Positions 1 to 9,150 of a stretch of DNA of 63,196 nucleotides are shown in pieces. Both the position numbers and the translations under genes were made by a program. Position 1 is the stretch's first letter. Each line of letters opens with the position of its first letter. The stretch is from Bacteroidota bacterium (GTDB lineage: Bacteria; Bacteroidota; Ignavibacteria; Ignavibacteriales; Ignavibacteriaceae): NCBI GenBank assembly GCA_022562275.1, contig JADFPP010000008.1, positions 1-63,196 on the forward strand, read 5' to 3'. The notes under the pieces are model-generated. The model was not told where the DNA came from and searched no databases. It worked only from the letters and a program-made list of their open reading frames with translations.

Positions 1-499
1 GAATATCAGAAGGAACCATTGAGTTACTCCTTATCCGTTTAACATCCTCAGTTACGCTCTGATTTTGATCGCTAATAGTTAACCACTGGCTAAACTTCCC
101 TTCTGTTGAACCGGGCCCTTCATTTGAATCATGCCAACCCGAAGCATCAACTTTTGCTGTTTTTAAACTACTAGCCAATAAATCACCCATGATTTCATTA
201 TTGAATGTTTCCATTCCACAGTCGGTGTGATGAATAACAAACCATTCTTTTGTACCGAGCAATTTGTAAGAAATGACCAATGAACGAATGGCATCATCAC
301 TCGCTCTACCGCCAGCATTCCGTATAACATGGGCATCACCCTCAGCTAAACCTGCGTATTTCGCCGGATCTAATCGTGCATCCATACAGGTGAGAATGGA
401 GAAATTCCTTCCTGGCGGCATTGGTAATTCGCCTTTGTCTCCAAAATCCTTAACATAATCAGCATTTGCTGCTAACACTTCATCAAGTACTTTACTCAT
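1..499 (-). CDS. beta-class carbonic anhydrase, C-terminus cut by window edge
   Basis: Interconverts CO2 and bicarbonate in the cytoplasm. The start is ATG at 499, preceded by AAGGAG eight bases upstream, and 166 codons are readable to the left edge. The zinc-site pattern of the beta class is plain: CMDARLD near residue 38 (Cys with the Asp-Arg dyad), and HHTDCGM near residue 91 (His and Cys). The sequence [15 protein letters not shown] between them is typical of the short Rv1284-like branch, whose members run to about 165-190 residues, so only a short tail should be missing. It ends at the edge in a VPSDI motif characteristic of that C-terminus. No signal peptide is seen. The family is clear; the physiological role is not visible from the context. 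Confidence 0.92.
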   Translation of the reverse strand, partial: MSKVLDEVLAANADYVKDFGDKGELPMPPGRNFSILTCMDARLDPAKYAGLAEGDAHVIRNAGGRASDDAIRSLVISYKLLGTKEWFVIHHTDCGMETFNNEIMGDLLASSLKTAKVDASGWHDSNEGPGSTEGKFSQWLTISDQNQSVTEDVKRIRSNSMVPSDI

Positions 500-510
500 G
501 ATAATTCTCC

Positions 511-678
511 TTAATTGTTTATATTATTATATAATTTAACCCCTGTTCCTTTATCACTGCGGTTTAGTTCAATAATAAAAGGAAACATATTTAGTTCTAC
601 TGCAGCTTTTATAAGATCAACCTCATTGTTTACAATCAAGATTTGATTGATTCTCAAAACATCTAATTTTCCATTCAA
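511..678 (-). CDS. possible small ORF (55 codons, TTG start) upstream of carbonic anhydrase
   Basis: An open frame runs from TTG at 678 to TAA at 511 and ends just before the ribosome binding site of the carbonic anhydrase gene. The translation (for example [17 protein letters not shown]) has a plausible mix of hydrophobic and charged residues, and the frame opens right after a stop codon. There is no ATG start near the 5' end and no good Shine-Dalgarno. It could be a small real gene, the 3' remnant of a larger one, or chance. I do not recognise a family. Confidence 0.2.
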   Translation of the reverse strand: MNGKLDVLRINQILIVNNEVDLIKAAVELNMFPFIIELNRSDKGTGVKLYNNINN

Positions 679-704
679 TTATTGAGCAGGTCAAAGTTTT
701 GAGC

Positions 705-740
705 AAAAAAAAAGTCTTTCCAATTGTGGAAAGGCTTTTT
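705..740 (-). terminator. rho-independent terminator, works on both strands
   Basis: The stem CTTTCC (716-721) pairs with GGAAAG (728-733), is extended by an outer G-C pair, and has a 6-base loop. It is flanked by nine A at 705-713 and five T at 736-740. On the minus strand the hairpin is followed by nine U, so it most likely ends the gldC transcript. On the plus strand it would also work. Confidence 0.75.
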
Positions 741-996
741 ATATATTATTATTTTGTTAAAATTATATATGACTATCCTTTCCTCGATTGCTTTTACAAC
801 AACAGGTGCAAGATAGATTTATATAGTTTTGATTATTCATAATTTCTATACTGTACAAGTATAAGAAAAAATATGAAAGAGTCAACAGACAAATTGATTT
901 TTTTCAAATTTAATTTCCAGATTCCTATATGAAATAAGGATAACGTTTAAGCCAACTGTCTGAATAATCTTTATTAACTAATTTTTTATCAGGAAG

Positions 997-1344
997 TTAA
1001 CTCCCAATCGCATTATTTTTCAAATCCAATTTCTTCGCAAAATCACTACTAAAATCCCTAATCATATTTGCTGCTTCTGAATTCCGTGTTGCGCGTTCAA
1101 ATGTATCTGCCATTTTAAGAAATATTTGATGGTAGTGTGCATTCATTTCTTCAACGGTCATCTCTTTTGTCCACAGATCAATTCCCAGAGTTACGTTTTC
1201 TTTCTCATCCCAGAGAGAAAGCATTAATGTTTTTGTAGGCTTTGTGCCTTTAAAATCAGCATCGTTAGCTCTCCACTCAATCTTTACAGGCATTTTTTGG
1301 TCGTCTAATTCAACAAATATTTTTATCTCTGATTTTTTATTCAT
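997..1344 (-). CDS. gldC: gliding-motility-associated protein GldC
   Basis: A 115-residue cytoplasmic protein recognised from the GldC family by SEIKIFVELDDQKMPVKIEW at the start, LSLWD in the middle, and DLWTKEMTVEEM and MADTFERATRN later. In Flavobacterium it is linked to gliding and type IX secretion, but its molecular job is unknown and orthologues also occur in non-gliding Bacteroidota. The open frame extends 11 codons further up (1377), but that extension contains the AAAAGGAAC ribosome binding site, so I place the start at ATG 1344. No other gld or por gene is in the window. It follows the thermonuclease-like gene on the same strand with a 70-base gap. Confidence 0.85.
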   Translation of the reverse strand: MNKKSEIKIFVELDDQKMPVKIEWRANDADFKGTKPTKTLMLSLWDEKENVTLGIDLWTKEMTVEEMNAHYHQIFLKMADTFERATRNSEAANMIRDFSSDFAKKLDLKNNAIGS

Positions 1345-1380
1345 TTTTGTTCTGTTCCTTTTAAAATAAATTAACAAATC

Positions 1381-1397
1381 GGCAGCGATTTACTGCC
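1381..1397 (-). terminator. short hairpin after the nuclease gene
   Basis: GGCAG and CTGCC pair across a 7-base loop, just 3' of the thermonuclease-like gene. On the minus strand it is followed only by an AT-rich stretch with a poor U-run, so it may be a weak terminator or a processing site. Confidence 0.3.
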
Positions 1398-1416
1398 GTG
1401 AATACGCGAATGTTTT

Positions 1417-1773
1417 CTAATATTCTTTATAGACTGCAAAACCCTTTTTCACCAACAAATCACTAATATTTATTTCTTTTCCCTTTTCATTCTTGAGCCA
1501 AATTTTACCAATGTATCTTCCATACTTTCCCTTTTTATCCTTCAGTGTTTCGATTGTAATTTCTTTACCGAGAATTTGTTCCCTTAAAAAATCTCTTGAT
1601 TTCAATCCCTTCGGTCTCTCTTTCCCTCTTATCTCAGGCGCATTAATTCCGTAAAGTCTGATTTTTTCTTTTCTCACCCAGGTATGTAAACCCAGATCAA
1701 TATCAACCGTGCATGTATCGCCATCATACACTGAGGTAACATTTGCTTTATAAGTATAAAGTGTATGCTTCAT
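1417..1773 (-). CDS. thermonuclease-like (SNase) domain protein
   Basis: A 118-residue single-domain protein of the staphylococcal nuclease superfamily, an OB-fold that cleaves DNA or RNA with Ca2+. The signature pieces are visible in order: VYDGDTCTVDIDLG near residue 16 (metal-binding Asp pair), RLYGINAPEIRG near 39 (catalytic Arg), ERPKGLKSRDFL (the region of the catalytic Glu), and GKYGRYIGKIW (second catalytic Arg region). There is no evident signal peptide, unlike secreted SNases, so a cytoplasmic role or non-classical export is possible. It starts 61 bases from the divergent gene at 1835. The family call is firm; the substrate is unknown. Confidence 0.88.
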   Translation of the reverse strand: MKHTLYTYKANVTSVYDGDTCTVDIDLGLHTWVRKEKIRLYGINAPEIRGKERPKGLKSRDFLREQILGKEITIETLKDKKGKYGRYIGKIWLKNEKGKEINISDLLVKKGFAVYKEY

Positions 1774-1834
1774 TTATTACCCTTATCTTTAAAATAATAA
1801 AAATAATTTAGTATAAACTCATTCCAAAAAATAT

Positions 1835-2392
1835 GTGAAAAATATTTATATACCAATCAATTTCCCATTAATTTTACTGTTTGTATTTTTTTTCTGTTTC
1901 ATTTCCTATGCTCAATTAAGAATTGGTTTTGGCGCATCGATAGGCGGCGGAACAATTAAAGGTGAATCACCATCAATCGGTGCATTCACCACTTCCATTT
2001 TTATTGAAACAAATACAGTTCTATTTCTTGAAGTTACCCCGCGACTAAGTTTCATCTATGCAAGGGATTTTAACGCCATTATTCCCAATTTTCGAAAGCC
2101 ATATTTTCCATTTGTTCAGGGATTTACACTTAAGGGAATAGCAACACAATATTTTGAAAATCAAATTTTTATTGAGGAAGGCGTTGGCTTGTTAGCACTC
2201 AACGACAGAACATTTAGTGACACAGATGTTTGGGGTTACGGTGTTGTACTTTCTATTTCGGCAGGTTGGGATTTGCGGGGTTTTAACCTGAGCGGTTTTA
2301 AGTTAGGGGCAGGAGTAGAATTCGGAATAACTTTTAATAGCACCCTTGCCCGGTATTCATCACTGTATTTGTATTTGAATTATACGTGGTAA
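1835..2392 (+). CDS. secreted protein with outer-membrane barrel character
   Basis: 185 residues. The N-terminus has a strong signal peptide (hydrophobic core FPLILLFVFFFCFISYAQ, cleavage after the Ala near residue 26). The rest is rich in Gly and alternating hydrophobic residues and ends in the aromatic-rich strand YLYLNYTW. A C-terminal Trp is common in proteins inserted by BamA, which suggests a small outer-membrane beta-barrel. The start is GTG at 1835; an ATG two bases earlier is out of frame and hits a stop. I do not recognise a named family. It converges on the S9 peptidase gene, with repeat copy A lying between them. Confidence 0.6.
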   Translation: MKNIYIPINFPLILLFVFFFCFISYAQLRIGFGASIGGGTIKGESPSIGAFTTSIFIETNTVLFLEVTPRLSFIYARDFNAIIPNFRKPYFPFVQGFTLKGIATQYFENQIFIEEGVGLLALNDRTFSDTDVWGYGVVLSISAGWDLRGFNLSGFKLGAGVEFGITFNSTLARYSSLYLYLNYTW

Positions 2393-2418
2393 TCAAAGAG
2401 TTTCTTACCTGAAAAGTT

Positions 2419-2558
2419 GAGGCTGCCTAAAATCCTGTCATTCCCGTGGAAACGGGAATCTAGAAACTTTATTACAATTTAGATTCCAACTTTTCCCGAT
2501 AAATCGGGACAGGCAGTGGGAATGACAAACAGATAAAAATTATCTTTGAGATAACCTC
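2419..2558 (+). repeat. non-autonomous repeat, copy A (140 bp)
   Basis: The ends are imperfect inverted repeats: GAGGCTGCC, then CTGTCATTCCCGTGG on the left, and GTGGGAATGACAAACAG then GAGATAACCTC on the right. Inside are the hairpins CCCGTGGAAACGGG and CCCGATAAATCGGGA. The same sequence, reversed and enlarged, occurs at 9151-9728. No ORF lies inside. It sits between two convergent genes, so it may also act as their shared terminator. Confidence 0.75.
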
Positions 2559-2587
2559 TTCTATCACAAAACATTATGAAGTGTATT

Positions 2588-4630
2588 CTATTTATTTTTT
2601 ATCTTCAAATACTTATCCGGCATTTTATTTTTCATATTATCACTTATTAAATAATACTCAAACCATCGCATGGTTCTTAAACTGTAATCCAATCTCGATG
2701 TGTTTTTCCGGTTACCGTGTCCTTCACCCGGGTATCTAACTAATCTTACCGGAGCTTTACTTTGCAATTTTAAAGCTCTGTACAGCTCCAAACTCTGTGA
2801 AGGATGAACCCGTGGATCATCCTTGCCTCCAAGAATTAGGATGGGTGTTTTGCTGTCTTTAGCATAAGTGATCGGGCTGCGTTCTCTTAAAAACTTAATA
2901 TTCTCATCCGGCAGGAATCCCCAATGAACATAGTAAGATTCAAAGGGAATATCCGTAGTAAATCTTTTTGAATAATGATCGCTAATACCAACAAACATTA
3001 CCGAAGCAGCAAAATAATCTGTGTATCTTGTTGCACCCAATGCTGCAAAGAATCCGCCATAAGAACCACCGCCGATACCAACGTGTTTTTTATCAATTAG
3101 CCCTCGTTTAATTAGGTAATCAATTCCGTCAAGGACATCTGTGAACTCTGCACCACCCGTATCGCCAAACCCTTTCATTGTAAAATCAACTCCTCTGCCG
3201 GAACTCGCTCTGTAATTTGGCATAAATACAAAAAAACCTTTACCGGCAGCAATTTGTCCCCAGCGGTGATAATAAGTTTGCCAACCATTTTGGAAAGCAC
3301 TTTCGGGACCCCCATGTATCATACTTATAAGCGGATATTTTTTTCCTTTTTTATAATCTACGGGATAGATAAGTGTAGCTTGAATTTCCAAACTATCTCT
3401 TGCATAGTATGTTATCTTTTCCTGCCTGCCTAATTGAACTTTTAAAAGCCATGGGTTTAAATCGGTTAGCTTTGATAGTTTTTCATCAGTAAGAGTAAAA
3501 GCATACACCTCCGATGGATGCTGCCATGTGTTACCAGCTAACGAAATTAAATCTCCACTAAGACTAAAATTAGTAAAAACAACCTTTCCGGGTTTGATCA
3601 ATATTCTTCTCTCAGAATCACCAATCCGTAGTTCACTTAACGTAATATCCACACCCTCTTCAGCCATAAATATAACTGTAGCCGAATCTTTCCACGCAAC
3701 TTTTCTAATTGAACCTTCAAAGTTTTCTGCATAATTTTTCAAATCTTTAAAGAATTTTGTGTTTGGAATATTTGTTATAAATAAACTTCCGGATACAGCA
3801 TCGTGTAACCCGGATGCAGCTATAAATGCGAGATGTTTGCTGTCCGGGCTCCACATCATTTGATCGATCTTACCCGGATTATCGAGATGGGGTTTTCTTT
3901 CACCTGATTTGGGATCAATTAAATAAACTCTTTTAAACATATATGAATAATCAACAAGATTTTTATCAGCAATGAATGCAGCGATCTGTTTACCATCGGG
4001 GCTCCACTTAAAATCAAATACAGAAACACCCTCAGTTAATTGTCTCGGATCCGTTGAACCAGTTTTAAGATGTAATACATACAGATTCCTATCCCTGTAT
4101 TCTTCTTCATAAATTTCAGCATCAAATCCTTTATCCAACAGTTCAACTTTCAAAGAAGCTTTAGGAGCTAAAGCAATATATGCAAGGTCATAACCGTTTT
4201 TGCTGAACTCATATTTAATAACAGAAGTTTCTAAACTTGTTAATCTGATAGGTTCAATATCTTCGGGTGATATTTGATAAACCTGAGTTTCTTCATCATC
4301 TTCTAATTTGGCACGAAATGTTATAAACTTTGAATCCGGTGTCCATGCAATAGAACTGACATTTATTTTATTTCCTAATACACCGTACGATGTGTTTTTA
4401 ATAATATCGTAAACTGATAAATAGCGGTAATCCGGTCCGGATTCATCAGATAAAGGTCTTGGTACAAAAATAGTATAGGCAATATAATTTCCATCGGGAG
4501 AGACTGCTGTTTCGACAGCATACTTCATTCTGAGTAAATCGTATGAAGTGAAAGTGTTTTCCTGTGCAGTAAGAGCTGCAGTTATAAAAAACATTAATGA
4601 AAGAAAAGAGTACGTGAATGACTTAAGCAT
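2588..4630 (-). CDS. S9-family serine peptidase (acylaminoacyl/dipeptidyl peptidase type)
   Basis: 680 residues: a signal peptide (to about residue 22, ending in ALTAQ), an N-terminal beta-propeller with repeated WSPDGK/WTPDSK motifs, and a C-terminal alpha/beta hydrolase domain from about residue 400. The triad is readable: Ser523 in GGGSYGGF, Asp605 in KDDPRV, His638 in GEGHGN. HGGPESAF near residue 439 gives the oxyanion region. Such enzymes trim short peptides in the periplasm or outside the cell. It lies 94 bases after the S46 peptidase gene on the same strand, which fits a joint role in peptide use. The exact cleavage preference cannot be read from the sequence. Confidence 0.92.
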   Translation of the reverse strand: MLKSFTYSFLSLMFFITAALTAQENTFTSYDLLRMKYAVETAVSPDGNYIAYTIFVPRPLSDESGPDYRYLSVYDIIKNTSYGVLGNKINVSSIAWTPDSKFITFRAKLEDDEETQVYQISPEDIEPIRLTSLETSVIKYEFSKNGYDLAYIALAPKASLKVELLDKGFDAEIYEEEYRDRNLYVLHLKTGSTDPRQLTEGVSVFDFKWSPDGKQIAAFIADKNLVDYSYMFKRVYLIDPKSGERKPHLDNPGKIDQMMWSPDSKHLAFIAASGLHDAVSGSLFITNIPNTKFFKDLKNYAENFEGSIRKVAWKDSATVIFMAEEGVDITLSELRIGDSERRILIKPGKVVFTNFSLSGDLISLAGNTWQHPSEVYAFTLTDEKLSKLTDLNPWLLKVQLGRQEKITYYARDSLEIQATLIYPVDYKKGKKYPLISMIHGGPESAFQNGWQTYYHRWGQIAAGKGFFVFMPNYRASSGRGVDFTMKGFGDTGGAEFTDVLDGIDYLIKRGLIDKKHVGIGGGSYGGFFAALGATRYTDYFAASVMFVGISDHYSKRFTTDIPFESYYVHWGFLPDENIKFLRERSPITYAKDSKTPILILGGKDDPRVHPSQSLELYRALKLQSKAPVRLVRYPGEGHGNRKNTSRLDYSLRTMRWFEYYLISDNMKNKMPDKYLKIKNK

Positions 4631-4724
4631 TTTGATGCTCCGTATAAATATGGTTAAATCGAATAAATTATTGGTTAAAAAAAAGCCGTTTAATTACAAC
4701 TTCAAATTAAATATTAAATTCTGA

Positions 4725-6854
4725 TTATTTAACTATCTTTCCGTTTTTCAATTCCTCTGCAAGACGAATGAATTTATAAATTTTCTCAATCGCTTCAATC
4801 ATTCCATCTGAATGCAGACCAACAGTTCTATTTTCTTCCGATCTAAAAATGAAGTTACCGGGTAAACTCTGAATGTTTCCATCGAATGATACACCGACAA
4901 TTTCTGCATCTTTATTTATCATCGGACTACCGGAGCTGCCTCCTGTAAGATCATTAGTTGTAACAAAATTAAATCGTGTTGAAAGATCAAAATCTTTAGG
5001 TGGATTTATCCATCTTATTGGTAAGCTCCAGGGATATTCTTTATCAAACGAGTTGTACCTGTCATACATCCCGAAGAATGTGGTAAAAGGCGGAGCAATT
5101 GTTCCGTTATAAGGGAAGCCGCGAACAACCCCATCGGAAATTCTTAAAGTGAATGTTGCGTCGGGCGGAATTGATGTGCCATAAACTTCGAATAGTGCCC
5201 GTCCTAACTCTTCATTATAAAAACTCTCATGCGTAATCAACTCATCCACTTTTTTATTTAACTCTTTGGTGATTTCTTCTGCAGAAAGAATAAAATATAT
5301 AAATGGATCATCACCGCTTAGTATGGCTTCGGGTCCTTTTGCAACAAGCTCTCTGATATCATATGCATTAGTTAACGAAGAATTTGAAAGGATATATTTT
5401 ACAGCCTCATCACCATGATATCCTCCTGCAATTTTTTTAACTAAATCATCATCTTTGCCCAGATATTTATAAAGAATATCTATCTTCTGCTTTAACAAAT
5501 GATTATTTGTCTTGTAATCAAAATCTTCGGGCATCATGGAATTAAATATGTATTCTAATTCGTCATCAATATAAGATTGATCTCTTTCATTTTCTGGCAA
5601 TTTGAGTTCATTCGCTATAATTATCAATTCATCAGCAATAAAAAAATATGTTGGAGTAGAAAATTCATTCAAGCTAAAAGCAAATTTTTTGTTAGAAATC
5701 TTCCTCAGTTCATTTCTAATATCTTCAATTTGATTCCAGAGATTACTGTAGTGTTTGCTTAAAATTTGATCTGATTGTACTGCTGATTTAAAATTCATTT
5801 CAAAATCTTTTTTTCTTTGCATTAATACAGGGTTCCTTAATCCCTTAAGCATTCCTTTGTATGCTTTTTGTGAATTCAGAAAATTCAGGAGCCTGTCTTT
5901 AAGTTCCAGCTCTCTGTCAGGATCATTTTCAAGAATTGTTTCATAAGTCTCAATTAAATCATCTAATAATTTCAATTTATTAGGATAGGATATATCTCTT
6001 AAGTATTCTAATTGAGCAATGGTTTTTAGCCTATTAGTAGTACCGGGATTTCCAATTACAAAAACCGGTTCATTAACTTCCGCACCATGATCGCTCCATT
6101 TAAAGTAATAATCAGTTTTTAACGGTTCACCATCTTCATAAACCCTAAAGAAAGAAAAGTCTAACACGTAGCGTGGATACGTAAAATTATCATGTTCACC
6201 ACCGAAAGAACCTAATTGCTCTTCAGGTGCAAAAACTAGTCTTACATCATTATATCTCTTATAGCCATATGCTGAATAACGTCCACCTTTATATAACGGC
6301 GTAATAGAAACTTCTAATCCTGTTTCCTCTGCAATCCCGGCTTCAATCTCATCAATCATTTTTGATTTTAGTGTCATTTTTTCTTCTTCGTTTTCTCCAT
6401 TTTCCATGGCAGTCTGGATTTCAGCAGTAACATCTTGTATTAATACTAACTGATCAACAAATAAACCGGGCACCGGTCTTTCATCATCAATAGTAAGTGC
6501 AATAAAACCATCAGCATGAAGATCTTCACCATCCCCTGTTACATCTGTAACACTTTTCCTGGCACAATGATGATTTGTCATAACAAGCCCATCCGTCGAG
6601 ATAAAAGATGCTGAACAATAAGTTGCAAATTTTAATGCAGCCATTCTCACATCATCAAACCATTCTTCATCCGGTTTGAATCCATACTCTTCTTCAAAAT
6701 AGTCTGTTGGGGGATATTCAAACGTCCACATTTTACCGGTATCAAATCTTCCGGCTTTAATTGTATCAAGATTAAACCAGTATTCATTTTCCTGAGCGAT
6801 AGTTATTGTGAAAAAACTAATCACAATTATCAGAAATGCGAAAGTCTTTTTCAT
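4725..6854 (-). CDS. S46-family dipeptidyl-peptidase (DPP7/DPP11 family)
   Basis: 709 residues with a signal peptide (MKKTFAFLIIVISFFTITIA) and no C-terminal sorting domain. It has a chymotrypsin fold split by a long helical domain. The catalytic residues seen are His96 in TNHHCAR, Asp222 in EHDNFTYPRY and Ser641 in GGSSGSPMI. S46 enzymes remove dipeptides from the N-terminus of peptides in the periplasm of Bacteroidota and some Proteobacteria. The residue 18 after the catalytic Ser is Gly (in SFDGN). In characterised enzymes Gly here marks DPP7-like hydrophobic specificity and Arg marks DPP11-like acidic specificity, so DPP7-type is inferred. It is probably co-transcribed with the S9 peptidase downstream. 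Confidence 0.92.
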   Translation of the reverse strand: MKKTFAFLIIVISFFTITIAQENEYWFNLDTIKAGRFDTGKMWTFEYPPTDYFEEEYGFKPDEEWFDDVRMAALKFATYCSASFISTDGLVMTNHHCARKSVTDVTGDGEDLHADGFIALTIDDERPVPGLFVDQLVLIQDVTAEIQTAMENGENEEEKMTLKSKMIDEIEAGIAEETGLEVSITPLYKGGRYSAYGYKRYNDVRLVFAPEEQLGSFGGEHDNFTYPRYVLDFSFFRVYEDGEPLKTDYYFKWSDHGAEVNEPVFVIGNPGTTNRLKTIAQLEYLRDISYPNKLKLLDDLIETYETILENDPDRELELKDRLLNFLNSQKAYKGMLKGLRNPVLMQRKKDFEMNFKSAVQSDQILSKHYSNLWNQIEDIRNELRKISNKKFAFSLNEFSTPTYFFIADELIIIANELKLPENERDQSYIDDELEYIFNSMMPEDFDYKTNNHLLKQKIDILYKYLGKDDDLVKKIAGGYHGDEAVKYILSNSSLTNAYDIRELVAKGPEAILSGDDPFIYFILSAEEITKELNKKVDELITHESFYNEELGRALFEVYGTSIPPDATFTLRISDGVVRGFPYNGTIAPPFTTFFGMYDRYNSFDKEYPWSLPIRWINPPKDFDLSTRFNFVTTNDLTGGSSGSPMINKDAEIVGVSFDGNIQSLPGNFIFRSEENRTVGLHSDGMIEAIEKIYKFIRLAEELKNGKIVK

Positions 6855-7252
6855 AAAAATATGCCTTTGCTGTTTTTAAATAATTAAGTCTTGATTGTTA
6901 TAATAGTGGAAATTTATAATCTAAAAAATCCACTATTACTACAGTATTAAAATAATAAGAATGGGTGAAAGAGTTGGCAGGTGTAAATTCTTGTTCAGCA
7001 ACTGATACTAAACAAAGATGGGATATCTTCAATATAAGGGGGCTTTGCAAAACCTGCTGAAATTATCAAATCAATTCTTTTATAAGGGCTAATTCTGTCG
7101 AATTCTAAGTAAATTGTTTTGCTTCGCCCACCTATATTAGTTCTTCAAAGGATTCTATAAATTAATCCTGCTGCCAAACTAATAGCAATTGGATATAACT
7201 ATCCTGAGGTTTAAAAACCCGGATTTAAATATTTTACTGAGGATGTTAAATC
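6855..7252. other. 398-bp intergenic region
   Basis: It lies between the start of the S46 gene and the end of the zinc-ribbon gene, both on the minus strand. I see no credible ORF. A small palindrome GGTTTAAAAACC lies near 7209-7220, just 5' of the zinc-ribbon stop on the plus map. The promoter of the peptidase pair should be near 6870-6950, but no convincing pair of boxes stands out. Confidence 0.4.
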
Positions 7253-7573
7253 CTAAATGTATGAATCAGGCTGATAAAGTGGTTCGATTTCCCATTCATC
7301 CTCAACTGTACCAATACAATGAGAACACTTTGGGACATTAAAAACCACCTTTTCCTCGTTAGGTGCTGCCCTTACAAAATTTAGTATTGTCCTGCAGCTT
7401 GAACATTGAACAACATGCGAGGTCAATGTTTTTGCGCTGCATCCCGGACAAATAAAACCTAACTCACCCGGTGTTTCCGTAGGATTAACCAGGAAGATTG
7501 AGTTACATTTAGAATTGTTACATTTAGCGAAGTGCCACTTAACAGTATCCGTAGTTCCGATATCTCTCTCCAC
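7253..7573 (-). CDS. small cysteine-rich zinc-ribbon protein of unknown function
   Basis: 106 residues with four cysteine pairs: CNNSKC near 18, CPGC near 42, CSSC near 57 and CSHC near 83, which fits two zinc ribbons. No signal peptide or membrane segment. Zinc-ribbon proteins of this size often bind nucleic acid or other proteins, but nothing here shows which. The start is GTG at 7573 without a clear Shine-Dalgarno. It is divergent from the phosphohexomutase gene at 7788. I do not recognise a named family. Confidence 0.6.
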   Translation of the reverse strand: MERDIGTTDTVKWHFAKCNNSKCNSIFLVNPTETPGELGFICPGCSAKTLTSHVVQCSSCRTILNFVRAAPNEEKVVFNVPKCSHCIGTVEDEWEIEPLYQPDSYI

Positions 7574-7787
7574 AGTTTAATTGTACGTGCAATGTAAAAA
7601 CTAATTAGTTAATAATCCATTGAAAAAAAAATATCTTATTCCTTTCTTTCCCAAGAAGGTATGATTATTTTTCATTTTTAAATATTCCAGACTACAAAAT
7701 ATATTAACCATCGTACTAAAGAAAAATACATTTCGCAGTACATGAATAATTTTTCTACAAAATTACCAGATATCAGGAGTTCTATTT

Positions 7788-9134
7788 ATGGCAAAAATTA
7801 ACGGGTTTAAGGCTTACGACATTAGAGGAAAGGTTCCGGGTGAATTTAATACTGACCTGGCATACAAAGTTGGGCGTGCATACTCGAGACTTATTAATGC
7901 ACATAAAGTAATTGTTGGTCGCGATGTACGAAAATCATCCGGTGAAATTTCAGAAGCATTGATAAAAGGATTAAATGAAAGTGGCGCTGATGTAATTGAT
8001 ATTGGTTTGTGCGGAACCGAAATGGTTTACTTTGCCACACCATATTTTGATGCGGATGGTGGAATAATGATAACTGCCAGCCACAACCCGCCGGAATATA
8101 ACGGGATGAAGTTTGTTAAGAGAGATTCAGTACCGGTAGGATACAACTCCGGTTTGAATGAAGTTGAGCAAATGATATTAGATAATGAACTCGGCAAAAT
8201 AAGTGAGAATAAAGGCTCCTCAAAAGAGGTGAATGTTATGAGCACTTTTATTGAAAACCTTAACCAATTTTACGATCCTGCAAAAATTAACCCTTTAAAA
8301 GTTGTAGTTAACGGAGGTAATGGCTGTGTAGGTGCTGCCTTGGATGCGATTGAAAACAAACTTCCAATTGAAATGATAAAAGTATTCACAGATCCTGATC
8401 CGGATTTTCCTAACGGTGTACCAAACCCGCTGCTTCCTGAAAACAGGAAACCGACTATCGAAGCAGTGAAAAAAAATGAAGCTGATCTCGGAGTTGCGTG
8501 GGATGGTGATTACGACCGCTGTTTCTTTTTTGATGAGAAAGGAAATTTTATCGAAGGATATTATATTGTTGGACTCCTTGCAAAGTCTATCCTTAAAAAT
8601 CATCCCGGGGAAAATATTGTACACGACCCGCGTCTTGTTTGGAACACTTTTGATGTGGTTAATAAAGCCGGAGGCATTGCAGTAGTTTCAAAAAGTGGAC
8701 ACGCCTACATTAAAGAAAAGATGAGAGAAGTGAATGCTGTTTACGGCGGTGAAATGTCTGCTCACCATTATTTTAGAGATAATGCCTATTCCGATAGCGG
8801 AATGATACCGTTTTTATTGGTTCTTCAGTTAATGAGCGAAGAAAAGAAGAAATTATCCGAACTGGTTGAAGAAATGATTTACGCATATCCCTGCTCAGGT
8901 GAGATAAATTTAACAATTGATGATCCTGTAGCAAAAATAAATGAGGTTGAAGAAATATATTCCGATGGAAAGATTGATAAACTTGATGGTTTATCCGTTG
9001 ACTATGAAAATTGGAGATTCAATTTAAGAATGTCTAACACAGAACCGGTAGTAAGATTAAATGTTGAAAGCAAAGGTGATGTGAAACAAATGAAGAAAAA
9101 AACAAAGGAGTTGTTGAAGATTATTAGGGATTAG
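7788..9134 (+). CDS. manB: phosphomannomutase/phosphoglucomutase
   Basis: 448 residues of the alpha-D-phosphohexomutase family, which moves phosphate between C1 and C6 of mannose or glucose phosphate to feed nucleotide-sugar, LPS and glycogen pathways. Landmarks in order: FKAYDIRG at residue 7; TASHNPPEYNGMK near 95, whose Ser carries the catalytic phosphate; the metal loop DGDYDRCFFFD near 240; the sugar-specificity loop GEMSAHHYFRD near 322; and the phosphate-binding loop RMSNTEPVVRLNVES near 410. The length is normal. AGGAG lies a few bases upstream of the ATG. It is a single gene, with repeat copy B starting 16 bases after its stop. Whether mannose or glucose phosphate is preferred cannot be told. 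Confidence 0.92.
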   Translation: MAKINGFKAYDIRGKVPGEFNTDLAYKVGRAYSRLINAHKVIVGRDVRKSSGEISEALIKGLNESGADVIDIGLCGTEMVYFATPYFDADGGIMITASHNPPEYNGMKFVKRDSVPVGYNSGLNEVEQMILDNELGKISENKGSSKEVNVMSTFIENLNQFYDPAKINPLKVVVNGGNGCVGAALDAIENKLPIEMIKVFTDPDPDFPNGVPNPLLPENRKPTIEAVKKNEADLGVAWDGDYDRCFFFDEKGNFIEGYYIVGLLAKSILKNHPGENIVHDPRLVWNTFDVVNKAGGIAVVSKSGHAYIKEKMREVNAVYGGEMSAHHYFRDNAYSDSGMIPFLLVLQLMSEEKKKLSELVEEMIYAYPCSGEINLTIDDPVAKINEVEEIYSDGKIDKLDGLSVDYENWRFNLRMSNTEPVVRLNVESKGDVKQMKKKTKELLKIIRD

Positions 9135-9150
9135 TTCCGAGAGAAAATTT

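Larger units (their letters stand above)
500..996. other. intergenic stretch between carbonic anhydrase and gldC
   Basis: Apart from the weak small ORF at 511-678 and the hairpin at 705-740, I see nothing coding here. The part at 741-996 is AT-rich with many stops in all frames. One imperfect inverted repeat, TATACT/AGTATA, lies around 850-867 and could be an operator, but nothing else supports that. Confidence 0.5.
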
